A DNA stretch of 64,000 nt from Cohnella abietis (GTDB lineage Bacteria > Bacillota > Bacilli > Paenibacillales > Paenibacillaceae): contig NZ_AP019400.1 in the NCBI RefSeq assembly GCF_004295585.1, positions 6,502,501 to 6,566,500 on the forward strand, in the 5' to 3' direction. The first letter of the stretch is position 1; the number at the start of each line of letters is the position of its first letter. The notes below the pieces were generated by a model. It ran no database searches, had not been told where the DNA came from, and saw only the letters and a program-made list of their open reading frames with translations. This document shows, in pieces, positions 17,132 to 26,422 of this stretch. Both the position numbers and the translations under genes were made by a program.

Positions 17132-18562
17132 TTATTTACTTAATCTGCTTACTAACTCCTCGTACGCAGGGCTCTTGAGAAAATTTTCAATCGAAATATG
17201 CTCGGAGCTCGGAGCCTTCAATCTTGCACGGTCTGTCAAAGATTGATGAGTGATCACGATATCTGCATCTCCTGGAATGTCACTAATAGCCGTATTGGTG
17301 ACGGTCACCTGCACCCCTGCATCTTTCATTTTTTTGCGAAGAATCGAAGCGCCCATCGCGCTTGAGCCCATTCCGGCATCGCAAGCAAAAACAATTTTGT
17401 CTACCTCGGAATTGGCTTTTACCACTCCTGTCGAAGCTGGAGCACTAACCCCTTTGGACTGGGCTTTCATTTCGTTTACTTTTGCTGTTGCAGCTTCTAG
17501 ATCATCCTCTGTCGTTTTCTTCGTTGTTTTTAACAGAAGCGAAGCAACTAAGAACGAAGCGATAGTCGCTGTAAGAACTCCGCTTAGTACGGGCAGCAGT
17601 CCGCCTTTCGGCGTCATAGCAATGTAAGCGAAAATACTTCCCGGTGAAGGAGTGGCGACAAGCCCTGCTCCGAAAATCGTAAAGGTGAACGTTCCAACTA
17701 CACCGCCCGAAATCGCTGCAAGAATTAATCGCGGATTCATTAAGATATACGGGAAATAAATTTCATGAATCCCGCCGAAGAAATGAATAATGGCTGCCCC
17801 TGGCGCCGATTGCTTAACCGAGCCCCTACCGAAAAGCCAATATGCGAGCAGAATACCTAGTCCGGGTCCGGGATTGGACTCGAGCATGAATATTATCGAT
17901 TTCCCGACCTTCGTCGCTTGGTCAAGCGCGATCGGGCTGAGCACCCCGTGATTGATCGCATTGTTCAAGAACAATACTTTAGCTGGCTCGATGATAATGT
18001 TCGCCAGAGGCAACAATCCAGCATCGATCAGCGCTTGCACTCCATTTGCTAAGCCTTTACTGATCGCTTCCACGACCGGTCCGATTCCTTTGAACGCAAC
18101 AAGCGCTAGAAGACCGCCAATGATTCCAGACGAGAAGTTGTTAACCAACATTTCGAAGCCTGATGGTATTTTCCCATCAATTGATTTGTCAAACTTCTTC
18201 AAAACCCAAGCCCCGAACGGGCCGATAATCATTGCGCCAAGAAACATTGGAATGTCTGAGCCAACGATTACTCCCATTGTGGCCACGGCACCAATAACCC
18301 CGCCGCGCGCTCCGTGTATCATATTCCCACCGGTGTATCCGATCAGAAGCGGCAATAAATATGTGATCATAGGTCCGACGAGCGAAGCCAAGCTCTCGTT
18401 CGGTAACCAGCCTGTCGGTATAAACATAGCTGTTATTAAACCCCATGCAATAAATGCCCCGATATTCGGCATGACCATCCCGCTCAGAAATCTGCCGAAC
18501 TTCTGAATGGCGACTTTTAAGCCTTGTTCGGAAGCTTTTTGTTGGCTGACATTCTGACTCAT
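17132..18562 (-). CDS. mtlA: Mannitol-specific PTS enzyme IICB
   Basis: Membrane permease of 476 residues that imports and phosphorylates mannitol. The IIC domain (about 1-345) has about eight to ten membrane segments and the substrate-loop motif FFGGIHEIYFPYILMNPRL. The IIB domain (about 385-476) has the phosphorylated Cys in VFACDAGMGSSAMG. There is no fused IIA; MtlF supplies it. First gene of the operon, behind a promoter with a cre site. Confidence 0.96.
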   Translation of the reverse strand: MSQNVSQQKASEQGLKVAIQKFGRFLSGMVMPNIGAFIAWGLITAMFIPTGWLPNESLASLVGPMITYLLPLLIGYTGGNMIHGARGGVIGAVATMGVIVGSDIPMFLGAMIIGPFGAWVLKKFDKSIDGKIPSGFEMLVNNFSSGIIGGLLALVAFKGIGPVVEAISKGLANGVQALIDAGLLPLANIIIEPAKVLFLNNAINHGVLSPIALDQATKVGKSIIFMLESNPGPGLGILLAYWLFGRGSVKQSAPGAAIIHFFGGIHEIYFPYILMNPRLILAAISGGVVGTFTFTIFGAGLVATPSPGSIFAYIAMTPKGGLLPVLSGVLTATIASFLVASLLLKTTKKTTEDDLEAATAKVNEMKAQSKGVSAPASTGVVKANSEVDKIVFACDAGMGSSAMGASILRKKMKDAGVQVTVTNTAISDIPGDADIVITHQSLTDRARLKAPSSEHISIENFLKSPAYEELVSRLSK

Positions 18563-18620
18563 TGATTTATAACCTCCCTAACTTTTGGCCTATCTTATTT
18601 TGCTCTTTAACTCTGTAATT

Positions 18621-18650
18621 ATCATAATACGAAAGCGCTTTCAAGTTCAA
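18621..18650 (-). promoter_or_regulatory. mtlA promoter with cre site
   Basis: Minus strand: -35 TTGAAC (18645-18650), 18-bp spacer, -10 TATGAT (18621-18626). The spacer holds TGAAAGCGCTTTCG (18630-18643), which differs from the CcpA cre consensus only at the last base. CcpA binding here would block the polymerase directly. Confidence 0.75.
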
Positions 18651-18656
18651 TCAAAG

Positions 18657-18684
18657 GAAAAACAGCTTTCGTCATGAAAGCTGT
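18657..18684 (-). terminator. Intrinsic terminator upstream of the mtlA promoter
   Basis: On the minus strand ACAGCTTTC and GAAAGCTGT form a 9-bp stem with a 5-nt loop, followed by TTTTT. It would stop transcripts coming from the alkylation repair gene before they reach the mannitol promoter. Confidence 0.6.
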
Positions 18685-18718
18685 TGACAGAATGTTATGA
18701 TGGCTTGCGAATGTAGTC

Positions 18719-19060
18719 TCGACTATTTCGTGCAAATGGCCTACGAGAGGCTCGTTTTGGGCAAGATGCTCGATTATTTCGTGTAACTGGTCCGACGACA
18801 GGCTCGTTTTGGGCAAGATGCTCGATTATTTCGAGCTACTGGTCCGACAGGGGGCTCCTTTGGGCAGAGATGCTCGATTATTTCGTCTAACTGGCCCGAC
18901 GACAGGCTTGTTTTGAGCAGAGATGCTCGATTATTTCGTACTACGGGCCGTCAGGGGGCTCCATTGGGCAGAGATGCTCGATTATTTCGTGCTACTGGTC
19001 CGACAGGGGGCTCCATTGGGCAGAGATGCTCGATTATTTCGTGCATCTGGTCCGGCGCGG
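18719..19060. repeat. Tandem array, seven imperfect copies of a 51-54 bp unit
   Basis: The block CGATTATTTCGTGC and flanking TGGTCCGACAG / GGGCTCCATTGGGCAGAG recur with starts near 18720, 18771, 18822, 18874, 18928, 18979 and 19031. Spacing is 51, 51, 52, 54, 51 and 52 bp. The array fills the gap between the mtlA promoter and the alkylation repair gene and ends near that gene's stop. Short open frames inside it look like by-products of the periodicity. Confidence 0.9.
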
Positions 19061-19069
19061 CGCGCTCCC

Positions 19070-19786
19070 TCAACAAATACAGGTTTTTTTCTTGTTGCCG
19101 AGACGCCCCATCTGTTTGACTTTGTTGATATAGTCAGTGGCTAACGGCACCTTGCACGCTGTCTGGCCAACATTCACATGAACCTTACCGACTACGCTGG
19201 CAATTCTGATCGCTTCATCGTGTAGCGGAGCTACGTAGCTGCCTACCACAATAAGGAAAGTATTCATATTATACCGAACACGATTACGTTCCTCGTGAAT
19301 CCCCTCTTCTACCCGTTGGAGCAACGATTCGATCTCTCCCATGTTCAACTGGTCATCTGGGGTGATAGATATATAATTGGCATAGGTACTCCAGCCACAT
19401 GTCGCTATCTGTTCGTTAGGTGATTCTATCCACTCCAGAGCCAGTTCAACTGCATACGGACTCTCCGCTGCAATCCCGGCCACTGTATATTCCGCAATCA
19501 TGTACCAATAAGCCTTCCCTACCCAATCTTGCAGCATCTCTTTCGTTGCCGTCTTTGGGTTAACGGTCAAGCCTGCTAAATACATAGCATCGCTATTCCC
19601 TGTTGTATAGAGCGCGCGCGCCACATTCTGATCCTTCTTCACGTCTTTAACTAGCTTCTTCATGTCTCCTACCTTTACTCCAAAAAAAGGCTCCTGTGCT
19701 CCATGACGTAGGAAGGTTTTTTTCGTCTGCTCCGTTCCCATTTGCTCTAGCTTGTCCATAATCCCCTCTAACGTCACTGTTGTCAT
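19070..19786 (-). CDS. DNA alkylation repair protein (AlkD-like HEAT-repeat glycosylase)
   Basis: Cytosolic protein of 238 residues in the DNA alkylation repair family, built of helical HEAT-like repeats. Such enzymes excise 3- and 7-alkylpurines. Family-type stretches are GVKVGDMKKLVKDVKKDQ (about 36-53), ALYTTGNSDAMYLAGL and the CGWSTYANY region near 128. The start is ATG 19786 with GGAGGGG upstream. The C-terminus NKKKTCIC runs to the edge of the repeat array. Monocistronic. Whether it is an active glycosylase or a DNA-binding relative cannot be told from sequence alone. Confidence 0.87.
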   Translation of the reverse strand: MTTVTLEGIMDKLEQMGTEQTKKTFLRHGAQEPFFGVKVGDMKKLVKDVKKDQNVARALYTTGNSDAMYLAGLTVNPKTATKEMLQDWVGKAYWYMIAEYTVAGIAAESPYAVELALEWIESPNEQIATCGWSTYANYISITPDDQLNMGEIESLLQRVEEGIHEERNRVRYNMNTFLIVVGSYVAPLHDEAIRIASVVGKVHVNVGQTACKVPLATDYINKVKQMGRLGNKKKTCIC

Positions 19787-19905
19787 CCGTACCCCTCCAC
19801 TCGTTTCATATCCATTTGTCCAATCAGATTTTCCCTATCCATCTGCTCCGATCTGACTGTTCCAATCCATAGATATTCTCTCAGGGGCAAGCATTATCCT
19901 CCCTA

Positions 19906-21018
19906 TTACTGTGTAATCCCAGTATTTGCAATTTCAACTAAAACTCTCGTATCGAACTGAACCTCCGGATACTCTTTTTTCCAATCTATTTGCTTCCAAA
20001 GCTTGGGATGATATGCCATAAGTCTCCTGGCTATACCAAAGCCATCGTGTCCTGCCCTCTGCATTTTCTGAACAATCGCTTTCGCTTCATCCGTCAGCTG
20101 TTCCGACAAGAGCTTCTCCAGTTTATGCATGACGCTCATATGGTACAAATGATTGCTCGGATCCTCCACAACACTGACTCTTAGCTTCAATTGAAGCTTT
20201 ACTTTAATTTCCTGATTGTCCGAGACGGTCACCTTGAACTTACGCTTTAATTTTCGGACATCAATAGTTACATAATCATAGCTATCTGTTCTATTTTTAT
20301 CTACCGATTTCTTAGTTATTGTAGCCGTCTTGTTTTTCATGTTGGACAACAACATATAGAGCTTCGATTCATCCAAGTTTAACGTTTCCGTCATCTTAAT
20401 TCCATCAAACAAAGCTATCCCACTAACCGTCGGCACACCTTCACGAATAATTAAATAAGGGAGCGAGAAGTCGAATCCACGATCTAACGGGTGAAGTGTC
20501 TGAATATCAACGTGAGGAACGGCCGTCGATTGCTCCATGCTATTCAGTAGATCATCCGTATACAAACCAATTGTCTTCAAACCGACTTGCTTAATTCGAA
20601 TTAAATCCTCTGTATCCCCTTTTGTTACAGCAACTCTGGCATTTAATGGACTCTTAGAATCCCGATAATACACATCTAGATAAGGCATTACGTCATGATT
20701 TCTTACGAGAGGTTCACCTAGCAGAAGCACACGCATTTTGGCGGGAGAATACCCCCCTGATACTTCCTGGTTAACTAACTCCCTAGCATGCTCCGTGGTT
20801 CTTGCCAGTACAGTGTGAACCTCACTCGTATCCTTGTTGCCAGCTTCTGTAACCGCGATATCCCTAAGGGATACTGTTGCCCTAAGCAACCCATGAGGCC
20901 CTTGGTCCAATCCTCCAATACTTACATTTCTCTCATTCTTCAGTAGCTTCTGATCCCAGCAACCACACAGCATAAGGATAATTACCGCTATTATCACCCC
21001 ATTTAGATTCCTTCTCAT
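19906..21018 (-). CDS. gerC: Spore germination protein, Ger(x)C family lipoprotein
   Basis: C subunit of a GerA-type germinant receptor, 370 residues. It has a lipoprotein signal with MLCGCWDQ (lipidated Cys about residue 20), then the family start NVSIGGLDQGP. The C-terminal half ends in the typical WKKEYPEVQFDTRVLVEI region. It sits on the outer face of the spore inner membrane. ATG overlaps the gerB stop as ATGA. Confidence 0.95.
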   Translation of the reverse strand: MRRNLNGVIIAVIILMLCGCWDQKLLKNERNVSIGGLDQGPHGLLRATVSLRDIAVTEAGNKDTSEVHTVLARTTEHARELVNQEVSGGYSPAKMRVLLLGEPLVRNHDVMPYLDVYYRDSKSPLNARVAVTKGDTEDLIRIKQVGLKTIGLYTDDLLNSMEQSTAVPHVDIQTLHPLDRGFDFSLPYLIIREGVPTVSGIALFDGIKMTETLNLDESKLYMLLSNMKNKTATITKKSVDKNRTDSYDYVTIDVRKLKRKFKVTVSDNQEIKVKLQLKLRVSVVEDPSNHLYHMSVMHKLEKLLSEQLTDEAKAIVQKMQRAGHDGFGIARRLMAYHPKLWKQIDWKKEYPEVQFDTRVLVEIANTGITQ

Positions 21019-22118
21019 CCTTTGGTCTGTTCCTTTCCTTTAATTTTTAACAGGTAAGAGATACCTAACAAAATAGGGGGAACCACAATGATGGCGACAG
21101 CGGCAATACCAGCTACGATATTTTGCAGCATGTTTACCATTTCTTGGTTATGAGGGATGAGCGAAATTATTAAAATAATAAGAGCGACTACCGGAACAGA
21201 GCCCGCATGCTTCTTCTTGCCAAACAGTGTAGATACCGATTTGGCCGACATGAACAGATAGGATATAACTGTTGAAACCACAACAACTACCCATATCGTT
21301 AAGAAATAGAGATCGGCACGCTCAAATACGGTGAACGATAGTGATTTCACCATATACAAGACCGGCTGCGGAATGACTCGAAGCTCCTCGGGGCTGAAGA
21401 CAATTAAACAGGTGAACACAAGGAAACTATATATACAGGTAGAGAATATATTACCAAACATTGCTGCTTTGAGGATTTTTTTGCTTACACCTATCACATT
21501 GGGATAACAGAGGAGAAGAATTTCAAAGCCAAATAGCGAGCTCAATGACTTCTCCATGCCTTTGAATATACTCGGAAATCCAACCCCATTAACCGGTAAT
21601 ATATACATGATATCCGCATCTCGATACGCGTAGGTAGAAATCAGGATCAGGACGAAAATTAGCCCGAAGGTTAGCACGAAAAACCGTGCAATTAATTGGA
21701 TTCTTGCTACAGCCATGTAAACAGAAGTCCCTAACATTAAGGCAAGGATTACCCATATTGGGGTGCTAGCGAATACCCAATCTCTAACAACATCTGCGAA
21801 CATAACCATAACCAGGCTGCATTCTAAAATAAACAGCATCGCATAAATAACATGAACAATTTTTCCCGCAATCTTCCCTAATAGCAGTGGCAGATAGTCG
21901 AACAAAATCATCGACGGGAACCTCCGGCTAAGCGCCCACATAATCAAAATCATTAAGCTGGAAGCTACCCCAGCCATAAGAACTGATATCCAAGCATCAT
22001 TCTTAGCGACGGCTTCTACCGTAGAAGGTAGGAACAAAATACCTATACCGATCTGTGTTTGGATGATTAAAATCATGAGCTGCCCTGACGTAATCTTCTC
22101 TTTAACCCCTATCATCAT
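21015..22118 (-). CDS. gerB: Spore germination protein, GerB-type permease-like subunit
   Basis: B subunit of the germinant receptor, 367 residues with about ten membrane segments in the APC-superfamily fold. The N-terminus KEKITSGQLMILIIQTQIG is characteristic of the endospore germination permease family. Start ATG 22118, with GGAGG upstream, overlaps the gerA 3' end by 17 nt. Known receptors of this type recognise amino acids or nucleosides; the germinant here is unknown. Confidence 0.95.
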   Translation of the reverse strand: MMIGVKEKITSGQLMILIIQTQIGIGILFLPSTVEAVAKNDAWISVLMAGVASSLMILIMWALSRRFPSMILFDYLPLLLGKIAGKIVHVIYAMLFILECSLVMVMFADVVRDWVFASTPIWVILALMLGTSVYMAVARIQLIARFFVLTFGLIFVLILISTYAYRDADIMYILPVNGVGFPSIFKGMEKSLSSLFGFEILLLCYPNVIGVSKKILKAAMFGNIFSTCIYSFLVFTCLIVFSPEELRVIPQPVLYMVKSLSFTVFERADLYFLTIWVVVVVSTVISYLFMSAKSVSTLFGKKKHAGSVPVVALIILIISLIPHNQEMVNMLQNIVAGIAAVAIIVVPPILLGISYLLKIKGKEQTKG

Positions 22119-23646
22119 TACCCTCCTCCTTCACACCTCTTTCTTGATTCAGCTTCTGGGGGTGCGGATCCAATGGACGTTCATTCAGCTTCCAGAAAGG
22201 GAGTCGAACAATAGCATCCTTCCAATCCTTGAACCGCATCGGAGCTAATGGTGCAAAGTAGGGCGTACCGAATGGCTCTAGCTTACAGAGATGAATTAAT
22301 ATGACCACGAAACTAAAGACAATACCTAAGAAGCCAAACAATGACGCAGCGATCATTACTGGAAACCTAAGTAATCGAACAGAGTAGCTCATTTCATGAG
22401 AAGGGACTACAAAGGAGGCTATTGCCGTCAAGGAAACAACGATAATCATCGGATAAGATACCATCCCAACTCTAACGACCGCATCCCCAATAACTAAGCC
22501 TCCAACGATGCCAATGGATTGACCAATTGGGGCAGGTAAACGCATTCCCGCTTCCCTAAGCAGCTCAATAGTCAGCTCCATGAAGAGGGCTTCCAGAATG
22601 GGGGGGTAAGGAATTTTCTCAACACTGCCTTTAATTTGATAGAAGAGCTCCATAGGAATGACCTCGTAATGAAAAGACACAACTGCGATGTAGTAGGCCG
22701 GAAGCAAGATTGCAATAAAAAAGCTGAACAATCGCAATAGTCTGAGGAAGGTACCAGCCAAAGATCGACTATTATAGTCATCAGGCGACTGATAGAAGGC
22801 GAAGAAGGTTACAGGCATTATTAACGTAGCAGGAGTCCCTTCCGATAGGAGAGCTACGCGTCCCTCCAGGAGGTTATTAACCACCCTATCCGGACGCTCT
22901 GTCTGTAGAATTTGTGGAAAAGGAGAAAACGATTGATCCTCCAAATATTCAAGCATCAGATACCCGGAACTGACATTATCCGCATTGATAGCTAATATTC
23001 TGCGTTCAATCTCCTCAACAAGCTCAGGATTCACTAGATCGTTCAAATAAACAATAGATAATTCTGTCTTAGTCATCTTTCCTAATGTATAATGGCGGAC
23101 AACAAGGTTGCGGCTGTTAATCTGCTTACGTACAAGCTGAAGATTTATTAGCATACTTTCAATAAAGCCATCATGAGCTCCTTGAATGGCTTTCTCGTTC
23201 GCTGGTTCGCTTGCACTTCTGTTGTTGATACTGGAAGCCTGAATAGCAAGGCACTCTTCCCTGCCTTCAAGAAAGAGAAGCACATACCCCTTAATCATGA
23301 GATCAATGGCTGTTTCCAAATTTGTCTGCTTCTTTAAGATAGCGGCAGTAAGAACTTGATCAATGTTTGCTTTTTCTTGTGATCCAAGCAAGGGCTTCAA
23401 AATTTCTTCATGTATTTTAGTCGTATCACACACCGAATTGAGATAGAGAAGGCAGCCTTGTTCTGGCTCACAATGGACAGGCCGGGTAACGAGATCTGAA
23501 GTCTTGTAGAGAGCTTCAGTTACGTATGTCATATTTTCTTGCAGCGAAGCAGCTACTTTCTTGTAAATAGGTGCGGTTCGATTAACGTTGGCTGGGATAC
23601 TGCTCTTACGCCGATTGTTAGAAAGCATCTGGCTAAAAAAACCCAT
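22102..23646 (-). CDS. gerA: Spore germination protein, GerA-type A subunit
   Basis: A subunit of the germinant receptor, 514 residues. A soluble N-terminal domain (about 1-290) contains the family stretch VHCEPEQGCLLYLNSV. The membrane domain has segments near 300-325, 380-410 and 420-455, with the conserved PFPPILE-like region PYPPILEALFMELTIELLRE and MRLPAPIGQSIGIVGGLVIG. The ATG at 23646 follows GGGGTG. First gene of a complete A-B-C receptor operon, which implies a spore-former; I did not find a confident sigma-G promoter. Confidence 0.96.
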   Translation of the reverse strand: MGFFSQMLSNNRRKSSIPANVNRTAPIYKKVAASLQENMTYVTEALYKTSDLVTRPVHCEPEQGCLLYLNSVCDTTKIHEEILKPLLGSQEKANIDQVLTAAILKKQTNLETAIDLMIKGYVLLFLEGREECLAIQASSINNRSASEPANEKAIQGAHDGFIESMLINLQLVRKQINSRNLVVRHYTLGKMTKTELSIVYLNDLVNPELVEEIERRILAINADNVSSGYLMLEYLEDQSFSPFPQILQTERPDRVVNNLLEGRVALLSEGTPATLIMPVTFFAFYQSPDDYNSRSLAGTFLRLLRLFSFFIAILLPAYYIAVVSFHYEVIPMELFYQIKGSVEKIPYPPILEALFMELTIELLREAGMRLPAPIGQSIGIVGGLVIGDAVVRVGMVSYPMIIVVSLTAIASFVVPSHEMSYSVRLLRFPVMIAASLFGFLGIVFSFVVILIHLCKLEPFGTPYFAPLAPMRFKDWKDAIVRLPFWKLNERPLDPHPQKLNQERGVKEEGNDDRG

Positions 23647-23720
23647 AGCTGCACCCCATCTCTCTGATTAATTACAGGGTATTGTTTCCAGTCGATCCTC
23701 CGCTTATTCCTCAGACGTGT

Positions 23721-23766
23721 GAATAGCAAAGAGACCGCCATGGGTATGGCGGTCTCTTTGCTATTC
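23721..23766. terminator. Long perfect hairpin, terminator of the alcohol dehydrogenase gene
   Basis: Arms 23721-23741 and 23746-23766 are perfectly complementary over 21 bp with a GGGT loop. It lies 22 bp past the dehydrogenase stop and 75 bp before gerA, so it should separate the two units. No T-run follows, but T-rich sequence is within the stem. Confidence 0.7.
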
Positions 23767-23788
23767 CTGCTGGCGACAATCTTGCTTA

Positions 23789-24952
23789 TTATAAGCTAGC
23801 TGTAAGAATACTTAAGACATCTTCCTTAGACAGCATCTTAAAGGAACCGATAGGACCATATTTAGTCGCTTCCTCTGCCATTCGATCCAACTGCTCATCG
23901 TTAATACCAAGCTCACCAAGCGTTGCAGGTGCGCCAATGCGCGTGAAATAGTTACGAGTCGCCTCGATACCCTCAAGCGCGATCTCATCGTCGCTCTTCC
24001 CATTCGGATCTACACCCCACACACGGACCGCATATTGAACGAACTTACTTGCCCGTTCTTTATATACATGCTTCATCCAGTTAGGGAATATAATCGCTAG
24101 CCCGGCTCCATGAGCAATGTCGTAAATTGCACTTACCTCATGCTCAATACCGTGCGTGGCCCAATCTGTCGAAACACCATTAGGCAGCGTGCCATTAAGT
24201 GCATATGTACCCGCTAGAAGCAGGTTAGCTCGCGCATCATAATCCGATCCGTTCTCGAGCGCCTTTTCCCCGTTCTCAATAACCGTGAGAAGAATGGATT
24301 CTGCGAATCTTTCCTGTAACGGGATATCTGTTGTCAAGCTGAAGTATTGCTCGAATACATGTGACATGATATCGACTATTCCATTAACGGTTTGATTCGC
24401 AGGAACCGTATAAGTCAGCTTAGGATCGAGTATCGAGAATTTCGGATAAATAAGCTTACTGCCCATTGCCCGCTTCTGCTTCGTCTCCCAGTTGGAAATA
24501 ACAGAATTACCGTTCATCTCAGAGCCCGTTGCTGCCAAGGTAAGCACGGTGCCTAAAGGCAGCGCTTCTTGAATGGTAGCCTGGCGTACTGTAAAGTCCC
24601 ATACATCGCCGTCATACAAAGCACCCGCTGCAATGGCCTTAGCGGCATCAATAACACTGCCGCCTCCAACAGCAAGAATGAAATCAATCTTCTCTGCACG
24701 GCATATGTTGATCCCTTTGTTCACCGTAGCTAGTCGAGGATTCGGCTCAATGCCCGGCAGCTCGTGTACGATTGCTCCAATGCCCTCTAGCTGGTACAAG
24801 ACATCGTTGTATAATCCTGAGCTCTTAATGCTTCCTCCACCATATACAAGGAGAATTCGCTTGCCGTAGGGTGTGACTAGCTCCCCTAGCTGTCCGATCT
24901 TATCCGCGCCGAATACTAGCTTAGTCGGATTGTATAGCTCAAACGAATTCAT
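23789..24952 (-). CDS. Iron-containing alcohol dehydrogenase (YqhD/butanol dehydrogenase type)
   Basis: NAD(P)-dependent reductase of 387 residues that likely reduces aldehydes to alcohols. The start FELYNPTKLVFGADKIG is family-typical. The nucleotide site is AVGGGSVIDAAKAIA (about 92-106), followed by TLAATGSEMNGNSVI. Metal ligands are in DIMSHVFEQY, THGIEHEVSAIYDIAHGAGL. ATG 24952 has GGAGG 7 nt upstream; a longer reading adds 10 residues without support. Monocistronic. Confidence 0.92.
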   Translation of the reverse strand: MNSFELYNPTKLVFGADKIGQLGELVTPYGKRILLVYGGGSIKSSGLYNDVLYQLEGIGAIVHELPGIEPNPRLATVNKGINICRAEKIDFILAVGGGSVIDAAKAIAAGALYDGDVWDFTVRQATIQEALPLGTVLTLAATGSEMNGNSVISNWETKQKRAMGSKLIYPKFSILDPKLTYTVPANQTVNGIVDIMSHVFEQYFSLTTDIPLQERFAESILLTVIENGEKALENGSDYDARANLLLAGTYALNGTLPNGVSTDWATHGIEHEVSAIYDIAHGAGLAIIFPNWMKHVYKERASKFVQYAVRVWGVDPNGKSDDEIALEGIEATRNYFTRIGAPATLGELGINDEQLDRMAEEATKYGPIGSFKMLSKEDVLSILTASL

Positions 24953-25049
24953 AGTTGTGCCTCCTAGATTACTTAGTTGCAATCACTGCATCCTTAGTGT
25001 AACACTCTCGCCTACAACAAGCACATTTAGACTTGATTAGATAGTGGAG

Positions 25050-26234
25050 CTAGAATTTATTGCCAAGTATTTTCATACGCCGCTCATATTTGACATAAAC
25101 CATTAGGTATACAACAAAGAATAGACTGGATATCAAATACATTGTCGCATAGTTCGTCCATGTGACTACAAACCCTAGAAGAATAGCTCCAAGGCCAATG
25201 CCAAGATCAAACGCATTAAAGAAGGTTGCATTCGCTACTCCCCTACGATGCGGCTCCACACGGTCGATTACCCAAGCCTGTAACGCCGGGAACATAGCCC
25301 CGAAGCCAGCTCCATAGAATACACCAGACAGCATAAGCATACTCGTAGAATGAGTCATATAAAGTAGAACGCACCCGATAATGCACAATATTGCTGATGG
25401 AAAGAGTACCCAAAAACGACCCCTCTTATCAAAAATCCTCCCGCTGACGAATCGGATCAGGAATTCGCTAATCGCAACGACGAGGAAAAAGAAACCAATG
25501 TTCTGAACACCAGTCTCCTTACCAAACAGAGTGATGAAGCTAATTATGCCCCCGAAGGAAAATCCCATAAGTAATGCGAGCAAAGATGGCATAAGCGCCT
25601 TCGGCTCCACAAACCGTTGGAGAAGCGGCATCGGCTGCGATGGAAGCTTCTGCTTATTTTCCGTATTTTCGTTAAAGGATTTTCCACTGACGAAGGAGGT
25701 AAACAAAATCGCTAGCAATAATATAATGGCTCCAACGATAAACAACGCAGAGAAGCCGAACGATTCCATTAGCCATATTCCGAGGAAGGGTCCAATCGAT
25801 ATGGCGACAGCATTCCCTGTACCGAAGAAGCCCAGACCTTCCCCTCTTCTAGAAGCTGGAACAATATCTGCGGCAGCTGTGCCATAGAGTGTCGTCGATA
25901 TACCGAAGCCAACCCCATGAAAGAGGCGCAAGATAAACATAATCGCAATAGTCGATGCTGCCAGATAGCTTGCTGTTCCAATTAAGCAGATGAACACTCC
26001 AACAATTAGAAGCAGCTTTTTACCAAACCTATCGGAAGCCACTCCGACAAACAGCCTCAGAATAACAGCCGAAAAAGTAAATAAGCCAATAATAAGACCA
26101 ACCTCTGTATCGGTGCCACCCTTATCCTTCGCGAACACCGGAAGGGTAGGCAGTAGCATCTCTAGCGCAAGAAACAGAAACAAATTCGATATCATAAGTA
26201 ACATGAAATTTTTAGTCCAAAGTGCATCTTTCAC
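25050..26234 (-). CDS. MFS transporter, 12-helix drug efflux type
   Basis: Membrane protein of 394 residues with twelve predicted helices. The conserved loop between helices 2 and 3 reads GVASDRFGKKLLL, the MFS motif A. Motif C-like GNAVAISIGPFLGIWL lies in helix 5. The start appears to be GTG at 26234 behind GAGG. The size and motifs fit the DHA1 drug:H+ antiporters; the substrate is unknown. Monocistronic, divergent from lipL. Confidence 0.87.
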   Translation of the reverse strand: MKDALWTKNFMLLMISNLFLFLALEMLLPTLPVFAKDKGGTDTEVGLIIGLFTFSAVILRLFVGVASDRFGKKLLLIVGVFICLIGTASYLAASTIAIMFILRLFHGVGFGISTTLYGTAAADIVPASRRGEGLGFFGTGNAVAISIGPFLGIWLMESFGFSALFIVGAIILLLAILFTSFVSGKSFNENTENKQKLPSQPMPLLQRFVEPKALMPSLLALLMGFSFGGIISFITLFGKETGVQNIGFFFLVVAISEFLIRFVSGRIFDKRGRFWVLFPSAILCIIGCVLLYMTHSTSMLMLSGVFYGAGFGAMFPALQAWVIDRVEPHRRGVANATFFNAFDLGIGLGAILLGFVVTWTNYATMYLISSLFFVVYLMVYVKYERRMKILGNKF

Positions 26235-26422
26235 TATTGTGAATTCCTCTCATGCTGTAGATTTAACTATTTGATTATACCACCCAACCCTATGTAAATT
26301 AGATAGAATCACCTAAATAAAATGCAAAGAGCTCTGTGTTGTCCTTCTTCTCATAAGGTACAATAGCGTTAACACACAAGTTAAAAGGAACTATTTACTA
26401 ACGGACTCATTGAGGTGCTGGA

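Noticed and set aside
18622..19119. Short open frames across the 51-54 bp array on both strands
   Set aside because: They show repetitive pseudo-peptides caused by the near-multiple-of-three unit, have no ribosome sites and overlap a terminator and the mtlA promoter.
23647..23720. Sigma-G promoter for gerA
   Set aside because: A GAATA box is present, but the spacing to a CAATAC-like -10 is too long to call with any confidence.
26339..26364. Sigma-A promoter for lipL (TTGTCC and TACAAT)
   Set aside because: The boxes are only 14 bp apart, outside the usual range.
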